Assembly (NCBI RefSeq): GCF_003116035.1
Contig: NZ_LGQW01000015.1
Span: 6,027,703 to 6,091,702 of the forward strand
Reading direction: 5' to 3'
Source of the DNA: Azospirillum sp. TSH64
GTDB taxonomy: Bacteria > Pseudomonadota > Alphaproteobacteria > Azospirillales > Azospirillaceae
DNA length: 64,000 nucleotides
The notes below the pieces were generated by a model. The model had not been told where the DNA came from. It was given only the letters and a program-made list of their open reading frames with translations, and did not search any database. A program made the translations under genes and the position numbers. This document shows, piece after piece, positions 53,471-61,270 of the stretch; position 1 is the first letter of the stretch; each line of letters begins with the position of its first letter.

Positions 53471-55050
53471 GTGGACGTGACGACCGCGCCTGAAACCCTT
53501 CCCAGCGATCCTGACGAACTGCGTGCCCTGCTGCTGGCCGAACGGCTCCGGCATGCCGCGGAGCTGACGGCGGCCCGCTTCTCGGCCGAGGAGGAGATCG
53601 CCCGTCTGCGCCAGATCATCCGGGAGCTGCAGCGTCATCGCTTCGGCCGCCGGGCCGAGCGCCTTGATCCGGACCAGCTGGCCTTGGCCTTGGAGGACCT
53701 GGAGCAGACGCTGGCTGCCAAGGAGGCCGAGCCCGCCGGCTCCGCGGCGACCAAGCCGGCCCCTTCGCCGCCACGGCGTCGGGTGAACCGCGGCAACCTG
53801 CCGGCCGATCTGCCACGCGAGGAGATTCTCATCGATGTCGCCGACAAGACCTGCCCGTGTTGCGGCGGCACGCTGCACCCCATCGGCGAGGATGTCTCGC
53901 AGCGTCTCGACCTCGTCCCGGCCCGCTTCCGGGTGCTGGTGACCCGCCGACCGAAATACGCCTGCCGCCAGTGCGAGGAGGGCGTCGTGCAAGCCCCGGC
54001 GCCGGCGCGCATCGTGGACGCCGGCATCCCACCGAGGCGCTGATCGCCCACGTGCTGGTGTCCAAGTTTGCCGATCACCTGCCGCTCTACCGCCAAGCCC
54101 AGATCTACGCGCGCCAGGGTGTCGATCTCGACCGCTCCACCCTGGCCGACTGGGTCGGTCGGGCGGCGTGGTACCTGCGGCCCCTGCATGAGCGGTTGCT
54201 GGCCAACTTGAAGGCGTCGGGCAAGCTGTTTGCTGACGAGACAACGGCGCCGGTGCTCGACCCCGGACGGGGCAGCACGAAGACCGGCCAGCTCTGGGCC
54301 TACGCGCGCGACGATCGCCCCTGGAACGGACCGGAGCCGCCGGCGGTGGCCTACGTCTATGCTCCTGATCGCAAGGCGGAACGGCCAGTGGCACACCTGC
54401 GGGGATTCACCGGCGTGCTCCAGGTCGACGGCTATGCCGGCTATCGCAAACTGGCCGAGGGCGGAGCCGTGCGCCTCGCCTTCTGCTGGGCGCACGTCCG
54501 CCGGGCCTTCTATGATCTCCAGACCGGCGGTTCGGCGCCGATCGCCAGCGAAGCCTTGCGGCGCATCGCCCAGCTGTACGCGGTGGAGGCGGAGATCCGC
54601 GGCCGTGACCCCGAGGCGAGCCGCCGGGAGCGCCAGGCCCGCTCAACGCCGCTGATTGCGGAACTGAAGGCGTGGCTGGAAAAGCAGCTGGCGACGGTGT
54701 CGCGCAAATCGACATTGGCCGAGGCGATCCGCTACGCGCTCAGCCGCTGGGAGGGGCTGACGCTGTTCCTCGACGACGGCCGGGGGGAGATCGACAGCAA
54801 CAGCGTGGAACGCAGCATCCACCCGCTGGCCCTCACGCGCAAGAATGCTCTGTTCGCCGGCAGCGACGGCGGCGGTGAACACTGGGCCACCGTCGCGTCG
54901 CTGGTGGAAACCTGCAAGCTCAGCGGCGTCAATCCGCAGACCTGGTTCGCCGATGTCCTGACTAAACTCGCCGACGGGCATCCAATCACTAGGCTCGATG
55001 AACTGCTGCCCTGGAGCTATGCCCGGCAGGCCGAAACCGCCGTGGCCTGA
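53471..55050 (+). pseudogene. tnpC: IS66 transposase TnpC with a single-base frameshift
   Basis: The first frame (53471-54043) has the leucine-rich start, RFGRRAERLDPDQLALALED, the zinc-finger part DKTCPCCGGTLHPIGEDVSQ, and ends at APARIVDAGIPPRR. The rest continues in another frame as TEALIAHVLVSKFADHLPLY through FADETTAPVLDPG, VLQVDGYAGY and NSVERSIHPLALTRKNALFA to 55050, with the DDE residues intact. Loss of one C near 54030-54036 explains the shift. Either the copy is inactive or the base was lost in sequencing; all other motifs are well conserved. Confidence 0.85.
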
Positions 55051-55071
55051 AAACACCGCTTACTCTTGGCC

Positions 55072-55170
55072 GCGGCGTCTCCGGACCGGACCTTGGCGCC
55101 GGAGGGGCCCTTCGGCGTGGCGCGATCCTGCCCGAGCCGGATGTTGCGGCCATGTTAGGTTGGCGGAAGG
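55072..55170 (-). pseudogene. 5' part of the relaxase remnant beyond the IS66 insertion
   Basis: Read on the minus strand, NIRLGQDRATPKGPSGAKVR followed by SGDAAAKTPEA joins directly, without the IS66, to the MVKLTGRAWG frame of the relaxase remnant on the other side. A stop in the same frame precedes it near 55165, and the expected relaxase motif I Tyr is not found, so the 5' end is also decayed. Confidence 0.6.
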
Positions 55171-55198
55171 CTTCCTGGAAATGCAACCCCTGTCCCAA

Positions 55199-55753
55199 CT
55201 AGCTTTCGTTGTCCAACACAGCGTTCAACCGCCCAGGGGATTGCCAGCCTTCGAGCACGCTCTGGTACACACCCGTGGTGCTCGCCGCAAGGTCCCGAGG
55301 CGGCTCCTTCGTAAACACGACCCCTTCCGCGCTGCCGGTCCCTTTCACCATCTGCACGATCGTGCCCAACAGCGCTGTGCGTCTCCGAATCTTCTCGAAG
55401 ACATTTTCCGCCCGGATGATCTCGTCAATCTCCCACCCTCTCGCCTTCGGAAACTGCGACGGCGAGTAGCGATACTTCTGCCGCCGCCCAAATTCTTTCA
55501 GGCGCATCTTCCGCTTGGTTAGTGGCCCGTAAAACGTTAGGACCGCCCAGTAGCACCCTACCCCAGACGCCAACTCTCTGATGTAGGGCAGATAGCTCCC
55601 CCACTCGCTACTATCCCGCCGGTCTCGGGCCTCGAAATGCACGAGGCGGACCTGCGCCTCCACTGCCCTGGCTTCCGCCAACAGGCGCTGCTGCTCCTGC
55701 TCGACGTTTGCCAATATCGCCCAATAGACGTCCTCGGTTGGCATCGGTCGCAC
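55199..55753 (-). CDS. MobI-like conjugative transfer protein (tentative)
   Basis: The 184-residue product has a helical N-terminus (LANVEQEQQRLLAEARAVEA), and a central-to-C-terminal part WAVLTFYGPLTKRKMRLKEF, KYRYSPSQFPKARGWEIDE, ENVFEKIRRRTALLGTIV. The spacing of W, R/K-rich loop, Y-R-Y, W-E and the final E-x-x-F-x-x-I-R-x-x-x-x-x-L helix resembles the MobI family of SXT-type elements, which help the relaxase at oriT. The gene is intact, unlike its neighbours, and repeats upstream support an oriT-linked role. Could be an unrelated plasmid protein. Confidence 0.45.
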   Translation of the reverse strand: MRPMPTEDVYWAILANVEQEQQRLLAEARAVEAQVRLVHFEARDRRDSSEWGSYLPYIRELASGVGCYWAVLTFYGPLTKRKMRLKEFGRRQKYRYSPSQFPKARGWEIDEIIRAENVFEKIRRRTALLGTIVQMVKGTGSAEGVVFTKEPPRDLAASTTGVYQSVLEGWQSPGRLNAVLDNES

Positions 55754-56899
55754 CCCTTCCTGCTGCTTCTGTATCCCCTCCCATATACCATACTCCTAAT
55801 TGTATGGAACAAGGGGAGCTTGTTCCATATATGAATTGGTGGAAGGGCTCATTCCATACACGACTTGGCCGGGGCTCATTCCATATACGGCGCTGGCTCT
55901 ACGGCTACATCCCCTTTTGGAACGCACACTCGTACACTGACGAGAGCTTTTTTGCTGTTCGCATGGGTGCCGCCATTGCATCATGCTCAATCCAGGATGC
56001 GTGCCGCTAAAGCACCCACGTTGCCACTGACGGCGCCCGCACGTCTTCGCCTTTTGTCGGAATACGCGGTCGCTTGATGGCATGACAGACGACAGCAACG
56101 GCGCGAACACCGCATTCTGCCAACGCCATTGTTCATTGCAAACCTTAGGTCCAATCACTCCACGATGCGGCAATTATACCGTCGCCACTGATGACGGGCG
56201 CGTGACGCCGGCGGGGTTCCGTTTGCTCGTTATAGCGCGTCTCCCCGCGCCATATGCACATCCCGTTGGCGCTCCACTTTGCAACCGACGTGTCTGCAGG
56301 CCGTCGCCTACTCGGCCGAAAGGACGGCGCAACGGCGTCCATTGGTGTCGCGAACGCCGTTATAATGGAGCCTTCCACCGTGATACTGACCGGTGGCGAC
56401 ATGCGCCCTGTACTGTCCGGTGTAACGCTGTTATTGCGCTTTCCACTGTCGTGTACGCCGGTTGCTTGATATGTGCCTTTGTCTGACGGCCTTCTCGCGC
56501 GACGGCGTTGCAGTCACGACGGATGAGGGCGCTTCTACCGTTCGTACAGACGACACAACCGGGTCAGCAGACCGGTGGCACTGGATCGCTAGGCCCGGCG
56601 CTACTCTTTGAGTCATGCGGCCCAGTGTGGCCGCTTGTGCACCATCGGTTGGCGCAAACGATGGAGCGCACGCAGACGGGATGCGGGCTTGTGGTCACGC
56701 TTTGCTGATAGCCGCCCCGCCCGCAACGGTGGCCTTGATATGCTCACTCGCATTTCTCTATGGCGACTGGCAAGCACGATGCACTGGGCCTTTATGCGGC
56801 CGCAATGTGCACTCACGGGCAACCTTCTCAGGGGAGACTTTGCTCGGGTCGGTACCCTAGTCTCCCGATCATGTTAATCATGAACTCGGTGTCTGACAC
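55754..56899. other. Non-coding, lower-GC region with repeats near its left edge
   Basis: This 1.15-kb stretch has no gene I can support: frames are short, lack motifs and have unusual composition. The left edge (55800-55890) holds the repeats listed separately. The remainder (55900-56899) shows no RNA gene, clear terminator or insertion sequence. It may be plasmid backbone such as an origin, now decayed. Confidence 0.5.
55803..55889. repeat. Inverted repeat and direct repeats upstream of the MobI-like gene (candidate oriT/operator)
   Basis: An 11-bp perfect inverted repeat TATGGAACAAG/CTTGTTCCATA (55803-55813 and 55819-55829, 5-base spacer) is followed by two 18-bp direct repeats GGGCTCATTCCATAYACG at 55845-55862 and 55872-55889, exactly 27 bases apart with one mismatch. 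All share the core TTCCATA. The group starts 50 bases before the ATG of the MobI-like gene. Inverted plus direct repeats beside a transfer gene are usual for oriT or a regulated promoter. An iteron origin is the other option. Confidence 0.6.
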
Positions 56900-57544
56900 A
56901 TGCCCGCTCGCATACACTATGTGACCATCGCTGTCGTTGATAAGGCAGCAGAACGGCTAAGCCAGTTGCCACCAAAAGAGCCCGAGAACATACCGATAAG
57001 CGGGGCGATTCAGCGTCTTCGTCCAAAGATCGATGCGGCGCTGAACAACGGCTACTCACTCGATGACGCCGTCGAGATACTGCGCGATCTAGACGAAGTG
57101 TTCACGCGTGTTTCTGTGAAAACCATTCGGCGCTACTTCGATGCCGACGACGTTAATGTCAGCGGTTCACGGCCTAAGACTGCCCGCCGACGAACACGCA
57201 ATGCAGGTGCACGGCCTCAACCACACGAGACTGGCTCAGGTCCTGCACAGAGTGCAGAACTGCCGTCGATGTCCGGTGGCACCGGCGTCGATAATGCCTC
57301 AGCGCCGTCGCCTTCGGCAGCCGGCGAGGTATTGCCCTCAGAACAAAATGCAGGCGCGATGGTGGACATGTCTGCCGCTCAGGCGTCTCCCACAGTCCCT
57401 TCGCTTCCCACCACATCGCCGGCATCACCGGTGCCTGCAGACCTTCAAACCACCGCGCCGGCGTCACCGGTATGTGTTGCCAGACGCTCTCACAATGGAG
57501 CTGGCACAGCGTCAGACAACGTCGCATTTCAGGAGACTATGTGA
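56900..57544 (+). CDS. TraK-like putative DNA-binding plasmid protein
   Basis: The 214-residue product has an N-terminal region ISGAIQRLRPKIDAALNNGY then SLDDAVEILRDLDEVFTRVS and VKTIRRYFDAD. The pattern, a helix-rich part followed by S-x-K-T-I/L-R-R-Y-F, is that of TraK-type oriT-binding proteins and related small plasmid proteins. The C-terminal ~120 residues are Pro/Ser/Ala-rich and probably disordered. It precedes a ParA/TraL-like gene by a TGATG overlap, the traK-traL order of IncP-type conjugation modules. Inference from pattern and order; function not proven. Confidence 0.5.
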   Translation: MPARIHYVTIAVVDKAAERLSQLPPKEPENIPISGAIQRLRPKIDAALNNGYSLDDAVEILRDLDEVFTRVSVKTIRRYFDADDVNVSGSRPKTARRRTRNAGARPQPHETGSGPAQSAELPSMSGGTGVDNASAPSPSAAGEVLPSEQNAGAMVDMSAAQASPTVPSLPTTSPASPVPADLQTTAPASPVCVARRSHNGAGTASDNVAFQETM

Positions 57545-57986
57545 TGTCCAAGAAACTCATTCTCGTGATCAGCGACAAGGGCGGCACCGGCAAGTCTACC
57601 TGGGCGCGCGCCTACGCTGATTGGCTGCGACGAAAGCACGACACCGCATTCATCGCGTACGCTGATGGGACCGTCGGCCAGCGACGCTGCTGCATGGAGG
57701 CAGCAAAAGCTGATGCTGGCGGGTTGGTGTTCCTGATCACACAACGCGGACAGCGTCCGAGGTGGAGCATGCGGTTCAGGACAAGGACGGCAACCGCGAT
57801 CTCGGACTGTTGCGGTCATCGATTTGGAAGCGTAGGTCATCCCCGATCACGTATCACCGCGCCAAGCTCAGCGGTTCCTGTTAGCCCCATGGACCTATTC
57901 ACCAGCATTGCTATCCGCGTTGCCACCTCATGACTGCTTCAGAATATCGGGCCCACCGGGCTGAGGCTTTCGCCCTCTGGCAATAG
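57544..57986 (+). pseudogene. ParA/TraL-like ATPase remnant (frameshifted)
   Basis: The N-terminus MSKKLILVISDKGGTGKSTW (Walker A with the deviant K-G-G-T-G-K-S-T) followed by ARAYADWLRRKHDTAFIAYA is ParA/TraL-like. After GGLVF (about 57735) the frame is lost; another frame continues DHTTRTASEVEHAVQDKDGN then RDLGLL. Further breaks follow up to about 57986. The Walker B and switch regions are missing. It overlaps the preceding gene (TGATG), so the two formed an operon, now non-functional. Confidence 0.75.
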
Positions 57987-58136
57987 GAGACGTGCGCCCG
58001 CCAAATTGCGTAGCAGGTGTCTTTGGGGCACTGCTAACCCCTCTCCTTGCCTCCGGTCGGGTTAACGTGACAACGCCCTCTCACCAACTGGAAAACGGCA
58101 ACAGCCGTTCCATTTTCCAGGAGATCAGGTACCGTG

Positions 58137-58517
58137 ATGGATACCATGGCCTATGCACGGGCTCTTCGGACGGCAGGCATACAGAATGTGGATGCCTCCG
58201 CAGAGGCGCTCAAGGTGGTTCTCGACGAGCTATGCAAGGAGAGGCAGCGGATGCAATCCGATATGGCCGAGATCAGGAAAGGCATCGATGCCATTCTTCA
58301 TCGGATGGACATCGCCGACCTCAAACTCGACGGTTGCTTCACGGGGGTCGACCGCCGTTGCAAAGAAGCCGAGGCACACCTCCGTACTGAAATCAAAAAC
58401 ACGGCGCTGGATTTGGCGACCATGAATAGGCAGAACAACCGCACGATCGCCATCATCTCGGCTATCGTTGGTTTGATCATCCTGGCGGTGAAATTTGGCA
58501 ACGGTCTGCTGCCCTAA
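58137..58517 (+). CDS. DUF1640-like coiled-coil membrane-anchored protein
   Basis: The 126-residue product starts MDTMAYARALRTAGIQNVDA, which matches the head of DUF1640 (CCDC90-like) proteins (F-D-T-L-x-Y-A-R-x-L-x-x-A-G). A coiled coil fills the middle, and the C-terminus IAIISAIVGLIILAVKFGNG is one membrane helix. AGGAG lies 13 bases before ATG 58137 (GTG 58134 is alternative). Such genes are common on alphaproteobacterial mobile elements; function is not known. It stands alone between the ParA remnant and the IS630 remnant. Confidence 0.7.
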   Translation: MDTMAYARALRTAGIQNVDASAEALKVVLDELCKERQRMQSDMAEIRKGIDAILHRMDIADLKLDGCFTGVDRRCKEAEAHLRTEIKNTALDLATMNRQNNRTIAIISAIVGLIILAVKFGNGLLP

Positions 58518-58760
58518 GGGCACATCGCCGTGTATTAGTTTCTGCTGTTTGCAACCCGAACAGCAACATGACGGATGCGGCCTGTGCCGTATTTTTACAC
58601 TCCAACGGCGCACCTGTGCCCCTCTGAGGCCGTGGTGCGCCTCCTTCTATCAATCGGCTTCCAAAAACCAGCCAGTATCGGCGTCCAATATCCAGCCACG
58701 TCTAAGTGGTGCATCCACCAAGTTGTTTAGACATTTAGGAGCGCCGGAAAAACCTTTCAT

Positions 58761-59435
58761 CCGCACAGCGTCGGGCGAACGTTGCGACGGCTGGGCTTGT
58801 CGCGCCAGAAGGCCCGTTCACCTGAAGCCGAGAGCAAAGCGCAGGAGAGCTTCAAAAAAAGGGGGCTTCGCAGCGCCCTGAAGGAGGCCGCCGAAGCGCA
58901 CCCGGGCAAGGGCCTGCGCGTGTTTTTCCAGGATGAGGCGCGCTTTGGGCAGAAGGGGTGGCTGTGCCATCGCTGGTGGCTGAAGGGCCAGCGTCCCCCT
59001 GGCCTGTGCGACCAGAGGTTCGACTGGACTTATCTCTATGCCGCCGTTGAACCCACAACGGGGGACGGCTTGGCCCTCGTCCTGCCGACGGTGTCAACCA
59101 TCGCCATGAGCCGCTTCCTCGCCGACTTCGCCACCACCCTGGCCCCGGACGACCACGCCGTCATGGTCCTCGATGGCGCCGGTTGGCACGCCAGCAAGAG
59201 CTTGGTCGTGCCCAACAACCTCACCCTCGTGCCGTTGCCGCCCTATTCGCCCGAATGCAACCTAGTCGAGCGAGTCTGGCTCTTCTTGCGCGAGAATCTG
59301 ATGTCGTTGCGGGTCTTTCCCGATCAGGGCGCCATCATCGACGCTTGCTGCGACGCCTGGAACGCCCTCATCGCCGAAACCGGCCGCATCAAATCCCTCT
59401 GCTTCCCGCTTTGGCTCCAGAAAGTCATTTCATAA
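58761..59435 (+). pseudogene. 5'-truncated IS630-family transposase
   Basis: About 215 residues remain: SVGRTLRRLGLSRQKARSPE, then LRVFFQDEARFGQKGWLCHR, VMVLDGAGWHASKSLVVPNN, LVPLPPYSPECNLVERVWLF, the IS630 D-D-E catalytic set. The N-terminal helix-turn-helix half (about 100-130 residues) is absent, and 58520-58760 gives no matching frame. Terminal repeats were not identified. A TTG at 58782 could start a shorter protein, but it would lack DNA binding. Confidence 0.85.
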
Positions 59436-59472
59436 GAGACTCAGTATTATGGGGAAGCGGCGTGCATCGCGG

Positions 59473-59490
59473 GTTTTGCACGGTGCAAAC
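59473..59490. repeat. Inverted repeat upstream of the mobC remnant
   Basis: GTTTTGCAC (59473-59481) and GTGCAAAC (59483-59490) form an almost perfect inverted repeat around a single G, 57 bases before the mobC start. The region upstream of mobC is where oriT or its operator usually lies in small mobilizable plasmids; nick-site identification is not possible by eye. Confidence 0.35.
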
Positions 59491-59546
59491 GCAGGCGGGT
59501 CTTTGGGGACATCGGGAGCATGGAGGAAGGGCAAGGAGGGCAGAAG

Positions 59547-60226
59547 ATGGTCGGAGGCTATGTCGACGCCGCTCTGGCCGAGCGGTTCCAGGCCTGGGCG
59601 CTACAGACCGATGGGGGCGGGGGGCGCCTCGGCCGCGCTGCGGCAGCTCATCCTCCAGGTGATGGACGGTCAGACGCCGGCCGCGCCGAGGTCACCAAGT
59701 CGGTGTCCGGTTCAAGGACGCCTAGCGTGCGGCCCTGGCCGAGGCAGCCCGGGCGCACGGCACCAGCCCGGCGACTTGGCTGCACTCGCTGGCCCTGGTG
59801 CACCTGATGGGCCAGCCACAATGGAGCCCGGTGGAGGTGGAGGCGCTGCGCGCGGCGTTCCGTGAGCTGCGGGCTATCGCAACCAGCCTCGACCGCAGCA
59901 CCCACGCGCTGACCCAGGCCGTCGACGCCGGCCTGTGTCCGTCAGAGCACCGCGACACCGCGTGCGAAGCCGGCGATCTGGTCCGGGTCGAGATGCGTCG
60001 CGTCGTTGCGGTGATGACCGGCAGCTTCGACTATTGGGGCCTGCCGGACGCCGAGCGCCCGGATGTGGCGCCAGGGGCGGCCGAGCGTGCCGCAGCCGCG
60101 ATCCGTGTGGCCGAAAAACGTTGGAAGAATCGGCCGCGCGCGGCCGTGAGGACGGAGGATACAAGCAGGCAAAGGGGCTGGCGTGACGCTTGGTGGACGC
60201 GAATTGAAGCGGTGCCGGTTGGATGA
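59547..60226 (+). pseudogene. mobC: MobC-like mobilization protein remnant
   Basis: ATG 59547 has AAGGAGG seven bases before it. Frames must be joined: MVGGYVDAALAERFQAWALQ; ALRQLILQVMDGQTPAAP; VRFKDA followed by a TAG nonsense codon, then RAALAEAARAHGTSPATWLH, ALRAAFRELRAIATSLDRST and RVEMRRVVAVMTGSFDYWGL. The last parts match MobC accessory proteins (F-R-E-L-R-A-I-x-x-x-L). At least two frameshifts and the nonsense codon disable it. It is on the strand opposite to the relaxase remnant, contrary to the usual mobC-relaxase order, so the module was rearranged. Confidence 0.75.
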
Positions 60227-60242
60227 AACCCAATCAAAGCGA

Positions 60243-61067
60243 TCAGTCGTGGGTCTTCGTTCCGATCGCCGCCCAAGAGATCTCGTTGACCCAGGTGAGC
60301 TGCACGTCCTCCAGCCCGGCACCCGTCATCAGCGCCTCCACCTCCGCGTGCGTCCAGTAGTTGGCGATCTTCGGCAGCATCTGGTCGAAGACGATCGAGC
60401 GCAGATGCGCGAAGTCGAAGCGGCGGATCAGGCGGAAATATTCCAGCCGGTCCAGTCCCAGCCGCAAGGCCAGCCACAAGAGCGCGGTCGGCGGCAGGGA
60501 CAGCGCATGTACCAGCCCGATCGGCAGGCGGCTGAACAGCGCCTTGCGCAGCGGATCGGCGAAGCGGACGATCCAGCCGTTGTTCTCGCGGCCATAGACC
60601 CAGATCATCACCCGCCCGCCGGGCTTCACCGCGCGCACCATGTTGGCGAGCGCCGTTTCCGGATGAGCCAGATGGTGGATGACGCCGATGGAGAAGGCGA
60701 GGTCGAAGCGCTCCACCTCGTTCAACTCATAGGCGCTCTGGCGGCGCACTTCCATGGCCGAATGCGGCGCCAGCGTCGCGCGGGCGGACGCCAAGCTACG
60801 CTCGTCGATGTCGATAGCCAGCCCGCCGACCGCGCCATAGCTCATCGGCCAATGGCTGTTGCGTCCCATGCCGCAGCCGACGTCGACGAAGGTCAGGCCG
60901 CGCCAGTCTTCCGGCTTGAGGAAAGGCGTCCAGCGGCGGAACTGCTCTTCGTAGATACCCTTCAGCTCGGCATAGCGGCCCCACTCATAGCCGAAGCGGT
61001 CGGCCGACCCGCTGTGCACCGCGGATGCGGTGTCGGGGACGGGGGAAGAAGACGGCGCTTCGCTCAT
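60243..61067 (-). CDS. Class I SAM-dependent methyltransferase
   Basis: The 274-residue product has FGYEWGRYAELKGIYEEQFR, SAM motif LTFVDVGCGMGRNSHWPMSY, GLAIDIDERSLASARATLAP, FDLAFSIGVIHHLAHPETAL and KPGGRVMIWVYGRENNG, typical of methyltransferases in glycan/lipid clusters (type 11 fold). Its 3' end (from about 60440 down) is closely matched by the truncated copy at 50.76-50.94 kb in the same orientation. The upstream gap to the plus-strand gene at 61271 holds a G-rich tandem repeat. Substrate unknown. Confidence 0.82.
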   Translation of the reverse strand: MSEAPSSSPVPDTASAVHSGSADRFGYEWGRYAELKGIYEEQFRRWTPFLKPEDWRGLTFVDVGCGMGRNSHWPMSYGAVGGLAIDIDERSLASARATLAPHSAMEVRRQSAYELNEVERFDLAFSIGVIHHLAHPETALANMVRAVKPGGRVMIWVYGRENNGWIVRFADPLRKALFSRLPIGLVHALSLPPTALLWLALRLGLDRLEYFRLIRRFDFAHLRSIVFDQMLPKIANYWTHAEVEALMTGAGLEDVQLTWVNEISWAAIGTKTHD

Positions 61068-61138
61068 CGCGGCGGTCCGATGTGGTGGAAGGGGAAGACG
61101 GCGCTATCGGTAAAAGCCGGAGGGCGGGCTTGTCAAGC

Positions 61139-61193
61139 AAGGGGCAGGCAGGGCGGCCCAGGCAGGGGGCAGGGGGCAGGGGGCAAGGCAGGG
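61139..61193 (+). repeat. G-run tandem heptamers (potential G-quadruplex)
   Basis: The plus strand has GGGGGCA repeated three times (G-runs at 61165-61169, 61172-61176, 61179-61183), with flanking runs GGGG at 61141-61144, GGG at 61151-61153 and GGG at 61191-61193. This could form a quadruplex in the spacer between the divergent methyltransferase and glycosyltransferase-like genes. Confidence 0.7.
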
Positions 61194-61270
61194 TGCGGAC
61201 AGACCGGTTCCTCCCGCCGCCGCGGACGGTTACCATGCCAGCCCTTGCCGTGAGACGAAGCCGCCCTTCC

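Larger units (their letters stand above)
52571..55063 (+). mobile_element. IS66-family insertion sequence with 8-bp target duplication
   Basis: The element is 2,493 bp. The ends are GTATGCGGTGTTCT at the left and, inverted, GTAAGCGGTGTTTT at the right, and both agree with IS66-type GTAAGCG termini. The duplicated target TCTTGGCC is present at 52563-52570 and 55064-55071 without mismatch, so the insertion is recent. It carries the standard tnpA, tnpB and tnpC set; tnpC has a frameshift. Insertion is within the relaxase remnant. Confidence 0.93.

Noticed and set aside
55803-55889. CRISPR-like spacing of repeats
   Set aside because: Only two direct repeats with one mismatch and a nine-base gap, no array and no cas genes; better viewed as oriT or operator.
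55796-56173. Small minus-strand frame ending with a repeated VYGMSP peptide
   Set aside because: The repetition stems from the DNA-level direct repeats upstream of the MobI-like gene; no ribosome site or family similarity.
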